Below, piece by piece: positions 17,546 to 26,800 of a stretch of DNA of 64,000 nucleotides. Both the position numbers and the translations under genes were made by a program. The DNA lies in contig NZ_CP046056.1 of assembly GCF_016132445.1 (NCBI RefSeq), forward strand, positions 806,001-870,000, given 5' to 3'. Numbering within the stretch: the stretch's first letter is position 1; each line of letters begins with the position of its first letter. The stretch comes from Venatoribacter cucullus. Lineage in GTDB: Bacteria > Pseudomonadota > Gammaproteobacteria > Pseudomonadales > Oceanobacteraceae. The notes beneath the pieces are model-generated. The model did not search any database. It saw nothing but the letters and a program-made list of their open reading frames with translations, and had not been told where the DNA came from.

Positions 17546-17842
17546 ATGACAAAATCCGAGCTGATCGAAAAAATCGTCAGCCGTCAGCCACAACTGTCCA
17601 CCAAAGACGTGGAGCTGGCGGTTAAGACCTTGCTCGACCACATGTCGCAAAGCCTGTCCTCAGGCGAGCGTATTGAGATCCGTGGCTTCGGCAGCTTTTC
17701 GCTGCATTACCGCGCGCCACGGCTGGGCCGTAACCCAAAAACCGGCGAAACGGTCGACCTGAAAGGCAAGTTTGTACCGCACTTCAAACCCGGTAAAGAA
17801 CTGCGCGATCAGGTAAACGACGACCACCCGGACGCCCTATGA
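17546..17842 (+). CDS. ihfB: Integration host factor beta subunit
   Basis: 98 residues, ATG behind AAGGAGGG. The sequence shows the IHF/HU fold: '[11 protein letters not shown]' start, '[11 protein letters not shown]' core and the beta-arm '[15 protein letters not shown]', whose proline kinks DNA. Residues near the C-terminus ('[12 protein letters not shown]') match IHF-beta rather than HU. It bends DNA with IhfA in recombination, replication and sigma-54 transcription. Its usual upstream neighbour rpsA is not here; a repeat fragment precedes it. lapA overlaps its stop by 4 bases. Confidence 0.95.
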   Translation: MTKSELIEKIVSRQPQLSTKDVELAVKTLLDHMSQSLSSGERIEIRGFGSFSLHYRAPRLGRNPKTGETVDLKGKFVPHFKPGKELRDQVNDDHPDAL

Positions 17843-18120
17843 AAACTGCCAAAACCATCCTTAGTGTTGTGTTCTTCCTGCTGGTGCTGGCCTACGCGCT
17901 GGCCTTTGCCGCCCACAACAACCAAAGCATCACCCTCGATTTCTTAATCGGCAGCCCCATCAGCTGGCCGGCGCCGTTATGGCTGGGGTTGGTATTGCTC
18001 TGCGGTACCTTGCTGGGCATTTTAAGCGGCGCTTTTATTTACACCCGCCAAAAACTGCACATCCGCCGTCTGCACAAAGAACTGCGCGACACCCAACAAC
18101 GGCTCAGTAAAATTTCGTAG
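17839..18120 (+). CDS. lapA: Lipopolysaccharide assembly protein A
   Basis: 93 residues with two transmembrane helices (about 5-25 and 43-68), a short periplasmic loop '[13 protein letters not shown]' and a cytoplasmic basic tail ('[13 protein letters not shown]'), the LapA/YciS (DUF1049) layout. It works with LapB on LPS assembly and FtsH-dependent LpxC turnover at the inner membrane. ATGA overlap with ihfB and an 11-base gap to lapB indicate one operon. Confidence 0.92.
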   Translation: MKTAKTILSVVFFLLVLAYALAFAAHNNQSITLDFLIGSPISWPAPLWLGLVLLCGTLLGILSGAFIYTRQKLHIRRLHKELRDTQQRLSKIS

Positions 18121-18131
18121 GCCCACTTACT

Positions 18132-19310
18132 ATGCTCGATTCCGCGCTGCTGTACCTGCTGCTGCTGGGGGGCGTTGCCACCGGATGGCTGCTGGGTTAC
18201 CGCTTTGCCAAACAGAGTAAAAATTCGGCCCACCCCAACTGGGTGCCCAGCGTGGAATACCTGCTGGCCGAAGCCAACGATGCCGCTTTAGAGCGCCTGC
18301 TGAACATTCCCCAGCTGGACGACGACGCGCTGGATTTATTTCTGAAGCTCGGCCGCAGCCTGCGCGAAAAAGGCGAAACCGACCGCGCCATACACCTGCA
18401 CCAGGCCCTGTTTGCCCGCAACGACCTGAACCGCAACACCCAACAACAGCTGGAACTGGAACTGGCGATAGACTACTCGCGCGCCGGCCTGTTAGACCGC
18501 GCCGAACGCCTGCTGCTGGCCCTGCTGAACGTCCGCGGCCGCATTGGTGAACGCGCCGCCCGTTACCTGGTAGAACTGTACGAAGAAGAAGGCGAGTGGC
18601 AGAACATCCTCGACCTGTACCGCAAAAAAGCCCTGCCACACAGCCAGCTGCTGGAAAAACGCATCGCCCAGGCCGTCTGTGAACTGGCCGAAAAAGCCGT
18701 ACAGCAAGGCAACTACCTCGATACCCAGAACCTGTGCCGGCAAGCCCTGCGCATCGACAACCGCTGCGCCCGCGCCTATGTGGTACAAGGCAATTTAGCC
18801 TTCAGCCAGGACGAACCCAACGAAGCCATCCGCTGCTACTTAAAAGCCATGGATGTCGACCCGCAAGCCGTGGTCAGCGTGCTAACCCCACTGCGCGACA
18901 GCTTCAACAAAGTCGGCGACAGCGCCGGTTTAATGGCCCACCTTTCCAAACAATGGCAAGCCAGCCAATACGTACCGGTACTGATGGCCAGCACCCAGTG
19001 CATTGCCGATGCCAACGGCCCCGAACAAGCCATTACCGCCTTATTAAAAGAACTGGCTAAAACGCCCTCTAACCAGGGCTTCTTCGCGCTGGTCGAACTG
19101 GTGGTGCAGCACCGGCTGCAGCTCGACAAGTCGCAGCTGTTAACGCTGTATGGTATTCTGCGCCGCATTGTTGAACACGAACCCAAATTCCTGTGTAAAA
19201 GCTGCGGCTTCAAAGCCACCGAGTTCCACTGGCGCTGCCCAAGTTGCAAAGACTGGTCCACCATCGGGCCGTTTATACCGCAGCTTACTGGCTCCAGGCT
19301 CGACCTGTAA
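18132..19310 (+). CDS. lapB: Lipopolysaccharide assembly protein B (YciM)
   Basis: 392 residues, the standard length. One N-terminal membrane helix (5-22), then a run of tetratricopeptide repeats (about 50-330), ending in a rubredoxin-type zinc/iron site '[21 protein letters not shown]' (two CxxC pairs). LapB recruits LpxC to FtsH and so sets the LPS synthesis rate. Its place immediately before pyrF and rfaH links core LPS control to the O-antigen block that follows. Confidence 0.95.
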   Translation: MLDSALLYLLLLGGVATGWLLGYRFAKQSKNSAHPNWVPSVEYLLAEANDAALERLLNIPQLDDDALDLFLKLGRSLREKGETDRAIHLHQALFARNDLNRNTQQQLELELAIDYSRAGLLDRAERLLLALLNVRGRIGERAARYLVELYEEEGEWQNILDLYRKKALPHSQLLEKRIAQAVCELAEKAVQQGNYLDTQNLCRQALRIDNRCARAYVVQGNLAFSQDEPNEAIRCYLKAMDVDPQAVVSVLTPLRDSFNKVGDSAGLMAHLSKQWQASQYVPVLMASTQCIADANGPEQAITALLKELAKTPSNQGFFALVELVVQHRLQLDKSQLLTLYGILRRIVEHEPKFLCKSCGFKATEFHWRCPSCKDWSTIGPFIPQLTGSRLDL

Positions 19311-19321
19311 CGGACACCAAC

Positions 19322-20089
19322 ATGCATTCTGAAACCAACTCGCCGGTGATCAGCTCACCGGTAGTGGTCGCCCTCGACTACGCCACCCAGGCCGACGCCA
19401 TCGCCATGGCGCAACGTCTTAACCCCGCTGAATGCCGGGTAAAAGTAGGCAAAGAACTCTTCACCAGCGCCGGCCCGCAAGTGGTCGAAGCCCTGCACAA
19501 ACTGGGATTTGAAGTATTTCTGGATCTTAAATTCCACGACATTCCCAACACCTGCGCCAAAGCCGTGGGCGCCGCTGCCGACTTAGGCGTATGGATGGTA
19601 AACGTCCACGCCAGCGGTGGCCGCCGCATGATGGAAGCCGCCCGCAACGAACTGGCCAACAAAACACACCAGCCGCTGCTGATTGGCGTAACCGTACTTA
19701 CCTCCATGGAACGGGCTGATCTGGCGGAAATAGGGCTGGATACAGACCCGCAAGTACAGGTAGAACGCCTGGCGCGCCTAACCCAACAATGTGGGTTAGA
19801 CGGCGTGGTGTGTTCGGCGCAGGAAGTGGCTCTTATTAATGGTTTATCGCGGCAAGTTAGCGAATTATCGCGACAAAGTGTCGCTCCTACAGACAAACCG
19901 TTTTTAACCGTCACCCCCGGCATTCGCCCGGCGGGCAGCGAGCAGGGCGACCAGCGCCGCATTATGACCCCGCAACAAGCCCAGGCCGCCGGCGTCAGCT
20001 ACATGGTGATTGGCCGCCCCATTACCCAGGCAGCCGACCCCGCCAAAGCCTGTGAACAGATTCTCGCCAGCCTGCACCACGAAAACTAA
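19322..20089 (+). CDS. pyrF: Orotidine 5'-phosphate decarboxylase with repeat-derived insertion
   Basis: 255 residues from ATG 19322 (E. coli has 245). Core motifs are intact: '[12 protein letters not shown]', active-site '[12 protein letters not shown]' (DxKxxD), '[10 protein letters not shown]' and '[17 protein letters not shown]', 'YMVIGRPIT'. It makes UMP in the cytoplasm. Between the strand ending 'LINGLSRQV' and '[10 protein letters not shown]' about a dozen extra residues are encoded by a copy of the dispersed palindromic repeat (19867-19892), inserted in frame without a stop. The enzyme is probably still active because the insertion falls in the loop before the phosphate-binding strand. 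Confidence 0.95.
   Translation: MHSETNSPVISSPVVVALDYATQADAIAMAQRLNPAECRVKVGKELFTSAGPQVVEALHKLGFEVFLDLKFHDIPNTCAKAVGAAADLGVWMVNVHASGGRRMMEAARNELANKTHQPLLIGVTVLTSMERADLAEIGLDTDPQVQVERLARLTQQCGLDGVVCSAQEVALINGLSRQVSELSRQSVAPTDKPFLTVTPGIRPAGSEQGDQRRIMTPQQAQAAGVSYMVIGRPITQAADPAKACEQILASLHHEN
19867..19892 (-). repeat. Palindromic REP-like repeat inside pyrF
   Basis: ATCGCGACA-AAG-TGTCGCTCCTACAG is the reverse complement of the intergenic repeat at 39229-39254 (CTGTAGGAGCGACATTTTTGTCGCGAT in parts) apart from the centre of the loop. It is read through in frame as '...SRQSVAPT...'. Confidence 0.85.
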
Positions 20090-20094
20090 CGCTT

Positions 20095-20586
20095 ATGAAC
20101 ACGCCGCAATGGTATGTGGTGCTGACCAAGCCCAAACAGGAACAACTCGCCGCCGAACGCCTGCAACAGCAGGGCGGCGAGGTTTTTTTACCGCTGTTTG
20201 AAGTAGAGCGAATGTACAAAGGCAAGCGCTGTAAGCGCCAGGAACCCCTGTTTCCGGGCTACCTGTTCCTGCAAACCCACGCCGACAGCGGCCTGCTGAG
20301 CAAAGTACGCAGCACCATCGGCGCGCGCCAATTGTTAACCTTTGGTAATCAGCCGGTAACCGTAAACGATTTACTGATCAACGACTTGCGTCAGCGTTGC
20401 GGCGTTATTCATAATGTTCCACTTTTCAAAAGTGGGCAGAAGGTAAGTCTGAGAGAAGGCCCATTCAGGAACTATGAAGCCATTTTCAAGGAATATGATG
20501 GCAATGAGCGCGCCATAATATTGCTTGGCCTTTTAGGACAGCAAAATGAACTGGTAGTGGAACTGAGCGAACTTGGCGAACCCTAA
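20095..20586 (+). CDS. rfaH: Transcription antiterminator RfaH
   Basis: 163 residues (E. coli RfaH 162). The N-terminal NGN domain starts 'WYVVLTKPKQEQLAAERL' and includes 'PLFPGYLFLQ'; the C-terminal part holds the KOW-like 'GQKVSLREGPFRNYEAIF'. RfaH is a NusG paralogue that loads on RNA polymerase paused at ops sites and lets it read long surface-polysaccharide operons. Only 5 bases separate it from pyrF. An ops-like leader lies 85 bp downstream, before manC, so regulator and target are adjacent. Confidence 0.92.
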   Translation: MNTPQWYVVLTKPKQEQLAAERLQQQGGEVFLPLFEVERMYKGKRCKRQEPLFPGYLFLQTHADSGLLSKVRSTIGARQLLTFGNQPVTVNDLLINDLRQRCGVIHNVPLFKSGQKVSLREGPFRNYEAIFKEYDGNERAIILLGLLGQQNELVVELSELGEP

Positions 20587-20634
20587 ACCAAAGCAGATCT
20601 CGAGTACCTGCTGCGCGTAAAATTAAGTATGACT

Positions 20635-20682
20635 GAAGCGATTACAGGGACTATTCGCGAAGAACCCTTGGGCGGCAGCGTG
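20635..20682 (+). promoter_or_regulatory. JUMPstart/ops-like leader of the polysaccharide operon
   Basis: GGCGGCAGCGTG at 20671-20682 differs by one base from the E. coli ops element GGCGGTAGCGTG. It ends a 47-bp leader that is repeated, with two mismatches, at 35486-35532. It lies between rfaH and manC, exactly where an RfaH recruitment site is expected. Confidence 0.75.
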
Positions 20683-20722
20683 TCTTGCCTGAGGATCAAA
20701 AATAAAAACGAAAGGTTTATTG

Positions 20723-22168
20723 ATGAAAATTATCCCTGTCATTATGTCTGGCGGCGTAGGCAGTCGCTTGTGGCCTGAATCTCGTGAAACTAATCCAAAA
20801 CCATTTATGTCATTACCTGATGGCGATAATCTAATTCGTAAAACGTACCGCCGAGCCACTGCTTTTGATAACGTAACCGAAATAATGACAGTGACGAATA
20901 GAGATTTGCTGTTCAAAACAGAAGATGAATATAAAGCGGCAAAAACCTCCTCTATTGTTCAAAGCTTCATCCTGGAACCCTTTGGCCGCAACACTGCGGC
21001 TGCTGTAGCCGCTGCCGCGATTCAAATCCAAAAAAACCACGGCGACGATGCCATCGTTCTGGTGTTGGCGGCAGATCACCTTATTCAGAATGAGCAAGCA
21101 TTTTCTGAAGCCGTAAATAGTGCAATACAGCTGGCCACCGAAGGCTGGCTGGTAACCTTTGGTATTCAGCCAGAAGCTCCTGAAACCGGCTTTGGGTATA
21201 TTGATGCCAATAAGTCAGCACCATTAGGAGACGGCTTTAAAGTAAATCGTTTTGTAGAAAAACCGGATTTGGCTACTGCCACGGAATACATAAATGCGGG
21301 TAATTTTCTGTGGAATTCGGGAATGTTCTGCTTCCGTATCGGTACACTGATGGAGGAAATGGAGCAGCATTGTCAGGAGGTCCTGGTTGCTGTTAATACA
21401 ACCATTTCAACGTCGCGTTTGAGTGAGGCGCCTCGTTATAGTGCCTTATCATTGGATGCCGAAACCTTCGGAAAAGTACCCGACATCTCTATCGATTATG
21501 CCTTAATGGAGCGCTCGGAAAGAGTTGCGACTATTCCCTGTAATATCGGATGGAGTGACATTGGTTCCTGGACGGCTATGAGTGAACTTACTCCTTGTGA
21601 TGACAGTGGAAATCGTTTCGATGGTGACGTTTTAACCTTTCAATCCAGCAATAATTTTGTAAGAAGCTCTGACCGATTAACATCTCTGGTTGGTGTAAAT
21701 AATTTGATTGTGGTCGATACGCCAGACGCTATTTTAATTGTCGATAAAGATCATGCTCAGGATGTTAAGCACATTGTCAGTCAACTAAAAAAATCAGGAC
21801 ATAGTGCACATTTATATCATCGCACTGTGCATCGTCCATGGGGAACGTACACTACCCTGGAAGAAGGTGAGCGGTTTAAAATTAAACGCATAGTTGTTAA
21901 ACCTGGTGCATCACTATCGTTACAGATGCACTATCACCGCAGCGAGCACTGGGTTGTTGTAAGTGGTATGGCACGAGTTATTAACGATGATCGTGAATTA
22001 CTGCTGGATACCAACGAATCTACTTTTATACGTGCTGGTCACAAACACCGTCTGGAAAACCCTGGTGTTGTCGATTTAGTGTTGATTGAAGTGCAATGTG
22101 GCGATTACCTGGGTGAAGATGACATCGTCCGTTTCGCAGATATTTATGGCCGTGCAGATACCAAATGA
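20723..22168 (+). CDS. manC: Mannose-1-phosphate guanylyltransferase/mannose-6-phosphate isomerase
   Basis: 481 residues, type II bifunctional enzyme. The nucleotidyltransferase motif 'MSGGVGSRLWPESRETNPKP' opens the protein; 'FGYIDANKS' and 'FVEKPD' follow. The C-terminal cupin isomerase domain shows 'RPWGTYTTLEEGERFKIKRI' and 'LQMHYHRSEHWVVVSG'. It makes mannose-6-P and GDP-mannose in the cytoplasm. ATG 20723 is preferred to the TTG three bases earlier. First gene of the D-rhamnose operon; overlaps manB by 4 bases. Confidence 0.95.
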   Translation: MKIIPVIMSGGVGSRLWPESRETNPKPFMSLPDGDNLIRKTYRRATAFDNVTEIMTVTNRDLLFKTEDEYKAAKTSSIVQSFILEPFGRNTAAAVAAAAIQIQKNHGDDAIVLVLAADHLIQNEQAFSEAVNSAIQLATEGWLVTFGIQPEAPETGFGYIDANKSAPLGDGFKVNRFVEKPDLATATEYINAGNFLWNSGMFCFRIGTLMEEMEQHCQEVLVAVNTTISTSRLSEAPRYSALSLDAETFGKVPDISIDYALMERSERVATIPCNIGWSDIGSWTAMSELTPCDDSGNRFDGDVLTFQSSNNFVRSSDRLTSLVGVNNLIVVDTPDAILIVDKDHAQDVKHIVSQLKKSGHSAHLYHRTVHRPWGTYTTLEEGERFKIKRIVVKPGASLSLQMHYHRSEHWVVVSGMARVINDDRELLLDTNESTFIRAGHKHRLENPGVVDLVLIEVQCGDYLGEDDIVRFADIYGRADTK

Positions 22169-23520
22169 AAGAACTCACCTGTTTCAAAGCTTACGACATC
22201 CGCGGCAAAGTACCTGAACAACTGAACGAAGACATCGCCTACGGCATTGGCCGTGCATTGGCGACCGAACTGGGTGGTAGTAGCTACGTGGTCGGTCGTG
22301 ATATGCGCTTAGAAAGTCCGGTATTGGCTCAGGCTCTGATCAATGGCCTTACCGATGCTGGCGCCCATGTTATTGATATTGGTCTTTGTGGCACGGAAGA
22401 AGTTTATTTTGCCACCAGTCATTATCAGGCATCTGGCGGTGTTATGGTGACTGCGAGTCACAATCCCAAAGGCTATAACGGCATGAAGCTGGTTCGTGAA
22501 GGATCACGCCCGATCAGTGGTGACAGCGGCCTGAATGCCATTCGCGACCGGGTTGCCTCCAACAATCTAGGTGAACGTGCAGGCACGCAAGGCCAGGTTC
22601 AGCACAAAACTGATAAAACGGCCTATTTGCAGCATTTGTTGGGCTACGTAAATACCGCCAATATAAAACCTCTGAAAATATTAGCTGACCCGGGTAATGG
22701 TGCCGCTGGCCCGGTTATTATGGCGTTACAAAATCTGTTACCCCTGCAATGGGTAATAATCAATGGCGAACCAAATGGTCACTTCCCCAATGGTGTTCCC
22801 AATCCACTGTTGCCGGAAAACCGTGAACTAACCCAAAAAGCCTTGCTGGAAAACCAGTGTGATATGGCGTTGGCCTGGGATGGTGACTTTGACCGTTGCT
22901 TCTTCTTTGATGCCAAAGGTCGTTTCATTGAGGGCTACTACCTCGTGGGTTTGCTGGCCGAAATGCTGTTACAAAAACACCCTGGCAGCAAAATCATTCA
23001 TGACCCGCGCTTAACCTGGAACACCATTAATCAGGTGCAGCAGGCGGATGGTATTGCCGTACAAAGCAAAACCGGCCACGCCTTTATTAAAGAACGTATG
23101 CGCACTGAAGACGCTATTTATGGCGGTGAAATGAGTGCCCATCATTACTTCCGCGATTTCTTCTACTGCGACAGTGGCATGATCCCGTGGTTGCTGGTCG
23201 CCGAGCTGATGAGTATCAGCGACAAAACACTGGCTGAATTAGTGGATGAGCGTATGTTGGCTTACCCTTGTAGTGGTGAAATTAACTTCACCGTCCCTGA
23301 TAGTGGAGCTGTTCTTCAGCAAGTAGAAGCCCTGTATGCCAACCAGAAACCGATAATCGACAGGACCGATGGCCTGAGTATGGAGTTTTCCGATTGGCGC
23401 ATTAATCTGCGAGCTTCTAATACCGAGCCTTTGCTGCGCCTGAACATTGAAACCAGAGGGAATCCGGAATTGTTGCAGAAAAAAATTGAAGAAATAGAGC
23501 ACGTTATAAATATTAGTTGA
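22165..23520 (+). CDS. manB: Phosphomannomutase (ManB/AlgC type)
   Basis: 451 residues. The catalytic serine lies in 'MVTASHNPKGYNGMKLV', the magnesium loop is 'WDGDFDRCFFF', the sugar loop 'GGEMSAHHYFRDF' and the phosphate loop 'LRASNTEPLLRLN'. It interconverts mannose-6-P and mannose-1-P for GDP-mannose synthesis. Start overlaps the manC stop (ATGA). Together with manC it feeds Gmd and Rmd further down. Confidence 0.95.
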   Translation: MKELTCFKAYDIRGKVPEQLNEDIAYGIGRALATELGGSSYVVGRDMRLESPVLAQALINGLTDAGAHVIDIGLCGTEEVYFATSHYQASGGVMVTASHNPKGYNGMKLVREGSRPISGDSGLNAIRDRVASNNLGERAGTQGQVQHKTDKTAYLQHLLGYVNTANIKPLKILADPGNGAAGPVIMALQNLLPLQWVIINGEPNGHFPNGVPNPLLPENRELTQKALLENQCDMALAWDGDFDRCFFFDAKGRFIEGYYLVGLLAEMLLQKHPGSKIIHDPRLTWNTINQVQQADGIAVQSKTGHAFIKERMRTEDAIYGGEMSAHHYFRDFFYCDSGMIPWLLVAELMSISDKTLAELVDERMLAYPCSGEINFTVPDSGAVLQQVEALYANQKPIIDRTDGLSMEFSDWRINLRASNTEPLLRLNIETRGNPELLQKKIEEIEHVINIS

Positions 23521-23562
23521 TGGTATTTTTCTAAATTAACCGTTTTAATAAATAGTAGAATT

Positions 23563-23895
23563 ATGGTTTTCATGAATTTAACAGTAATAATAAAAAGACA
23601 GTATGATCTTTTAGTTCGATTATTGAAGTTGTTAATTAAAAAAACATTGATGCATGTTTTGAAGGTTGTTGTTAAACGTCCTCGATTAAAGAAAGTTGTA
23701 GTTGGTGTGTTAATAAAATTCCCGAAATTACATGGCTTTGTTGCTGATGTTGTGCTTAAGGTTTGGTCTGGTCAGAGAAATATTAATCAGGGAACACAAA
23801 TTATTCCGGCAAGTATTGCAACAATAAGTTCAAGGGCAAATCAGATATATTCAGATTTGCTGGATGCTTTAGAAAAAAGTAAGGAGCATCAATAA
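23563..23895 (+). CDS. Small basic protein of unknown function before the GT gene
   Basis: 110 residues, strongly basic and rich in Lys/Val/Leu for the first 70 residues, then a neutral helical tail ('ISSRANQIYSDLLDALEKSK'). No domain recognised. The local sequence is more AT-rich than manB. Its TAA shares a base with the ATG of the giant glycosyltransferase, so it is probably translated with it; it could be a membrane-surface anchor or partner for that enzyme, which is inference. Confidence 0.5.
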   Translation: MVFMNLTVIIKRQYDLLVRLLKLLIKKTLMHVLKVVVKRPRLKKVVVGVLIKFPKLHGFVADVVLKVWSGQRNINQGTQIIPASIATISSRANQIYSDLLDALEKSKEHQ

Positions 23896-26800
23896 TGCGC
23901 ATTGTCATCGATATGCAGGGTGCGCAAACAGAAAGCCGATTTCGGGGTGTTGGCCGTTACACCATCGAGTTTGCGCAGGCAGTCGTGCGTAATCGTGGTG
24001 AACATGACATTATTCTGGCGCTGAATGGCTTATTCCCAGATACTATCGAACCTATACGTACCGCCTTTGAAAACTACTTACCACAAGAAAATATCCGCGT
24101 TTGGTATGCGTCCGGTCCGGTAAGGGAAGAGCAGCCCGGTAATGATACCCGGCGTGAGATTGCTGAGCTGATTTACGAAGCCTTTCTTGCCAGCCTGAAT
24201 CCAGACATCGTACACATTACCAGTCTGTTTGAAGGCTACGTAGATTGTGCCGTAACCAGTATCAGAGACTCAGTCTCTGCCCCCCCCGTCAGCGTTACAC
24301 TATACGACTTAATTCCACTGCTTAATCCAGAGCAATACTTAAAACCAAATCCACGATATCAGTCATACTATTATCGTAAAGTCGAATGGCTGAAGAATGC
24401 CACTATAATGCTGGCAATTTCTGACTATGCTATGCATGAAACACTGGAAACTCTTGGTGTTGGAAAAAACAGAGTTGTCACCATTTCAACAGCAATTGAG
24501 AATAGATTTACTAAAAAGGAAATATCCGGGCAAGATGCCGAATATCTACTCCGTAGTTATGGTATTCAATCATCGTTTGTGCTTTACACCGGCGGCGCTG
24601 ATGATCGGAAAAACCTTCCAAGGCTGATTCAGGCTTATGCACAACTGCCCACCGATCTTCGTAAACAGCATCAGTTGGTTTTTGCCGGTAGAATGCCGGC
24701 ATGGCATGTGGAGCAATTCCGTGCGATTGCACATGAACATGGCCTTAGTGCAGAAGATCTGATATTTACTGGTTATATCAGCGAAGATCATCTGGTTGCA
24801 CTCTATAATCTCTGCAAACTCTATGTATTTCCATCCTGGCATGAAGGCTTTGGGTTGCCCGCATTGGAAGCGATGGCTTGTGGCGCACCGGTAATTGGTT
24901 CCAATACAACCAGCTTGCCAGAAGTGATTGGCCTAGACGATGCACTGTTTGATCCTTTTGATGTGGTTTCTATTGCTCAAAAAATTCAGTTGGCATTAGA
25001 AGACAAGAATTTTCGAAAAACCTTGATTCAACATGCAGAACAACAGGTTAAGAAGTTTTCTTGGGATAAAACAGCAACGATCGCCATAAGCTCTTGGGAA
25101 AAAATCATCGCCGAAAAGAAAGACTATGTCGTCAGTGAACAGATAGAGGTCCGGCATCAGGTTCTTATCAACCAAATTGCGAATACAATTAAGGCTGACG
25201 AATCATTAAATCTTGTCAAAATTGCCAAGCATCTTGCTCACAATGAAGGGGCTGGAACGCAGCGTCAGCTATTGGTGGATGTATCTGAGCTTTGCCAGAA
25301 CGATGCTGCAACAGGCGTACAGCGTGTTGTACGCAGCTATTTGCATCATTTGCTGCTTAATCCACCAGAAAATTTTACTGTTTATCCGGTATATGCCACA
25401 CAAACGGAAAACTATCGCTATGCGAGCCAGTTTCTTGCTCGATTGAAAGGTAAGGATCCTGAAAATTTTGAAGATTTTCCCATGCGTTGGCAGAGGGGCG
25501 ACATCTTTTTTGGCCTGGATATGCAGCACCATGTGCAGTTAGCTCATTCGGCTCTCTATGATCGGATGAGAAATGATGGAGTCACAGTAAAATTTCTTGT
25601 CTACGATTTACTGCCTATCCAGTTGGCTGATCTGTTTAAGGATGACAATGCTAAAGAGTTGCACGAGCAGCTAATGTGCATGATTGCCCAGCAAAATGAA
25701 GCAATATGCATATCCAAGGCAACTGCCGATGCATTTAAGAGTTGGCTTACAACAAAAAAAATTAAGAAAAACTCGCAATTGAAAATCAGTTGGGTACATA
25801 TGGGTGCAGATTTGGAAGGCTCAAAACCATCGAGTGGTATAACGATCGATGCTAAAGAAGTGCTGGGAAAATTAACTACCCGACCTATATTTTTAAGTGT
25901 TTCAACACTAGAGCCAAGAAAAGCGCAAGAACAGATTCTGGATGCGGTAGAAAAGTTGTGGGCAGAAGGCGTTGATATAAATCTGGTACTTGTCGGGAAG
26001 CAGGGCTGGAAGGTTGATGCGCTAGTCAATCGTATAAATACCCATCCCGAAAATTTAAAGCGCTTGTTCTGGTTGAAAGGTATTAGTGATGAGTATTTGA
26101 CACAGGTGTATCAGAACAGCACCTGCTTGATAGCGGCTAGTATAAACGAAGGCTTTGGGTTGCCACTGATTGAAGCAGCTCGGCATAAAATTCCTGTTAT
26201 TGCCCGTGATATCCCTGTTTTCCGTGAAGTAGCAGGTGACGCCGCATTTTACTTCAGTGGTAATACCGGCAAAGAGCTGGCTGAATCAATGAAGAAATGG
26301 CTTCAACTGTATAAAACCAGTTCGGTACCTGATTCTGGACTAATGCACTGGAATACCTGGCAACAAAGTGCTGAACAACTTAAAACGGTACTTACGCAGC
26401 AAAACTATGCACCTAAACAGCTGCTTGTTGATGTATCTGAGCTTGTCGAAAGAGATGCCAGGAGTGGAATTCAACGGGTTGTTCGCGCAATTTTACAGCA
26501 ATGGTTGCAAAATCCACCGGATGGCTATCGTGTGGAGCCAGTTTACGCCAAGGCAGACCAACAAGGGTATTGGTATGCCAAGCGCTTTACCAACCAATTT
26601 CTGGGAATGTCGGAAGCGGATATACAGGACTCAGCTGTCGATATTTGGCAAGGTGATGTGTTCGTAGGGTTGGATTTACAGCCGGTTATCATTCCTGCTC
26701 AACAACCTGTATTACAACAATGGCGCAATGATGGCGTTTCCGTCTGGTTTGTTATCTATGACTTACTCCCCATTTTGCAAAGCCAATGTTTTCCTCCGGG

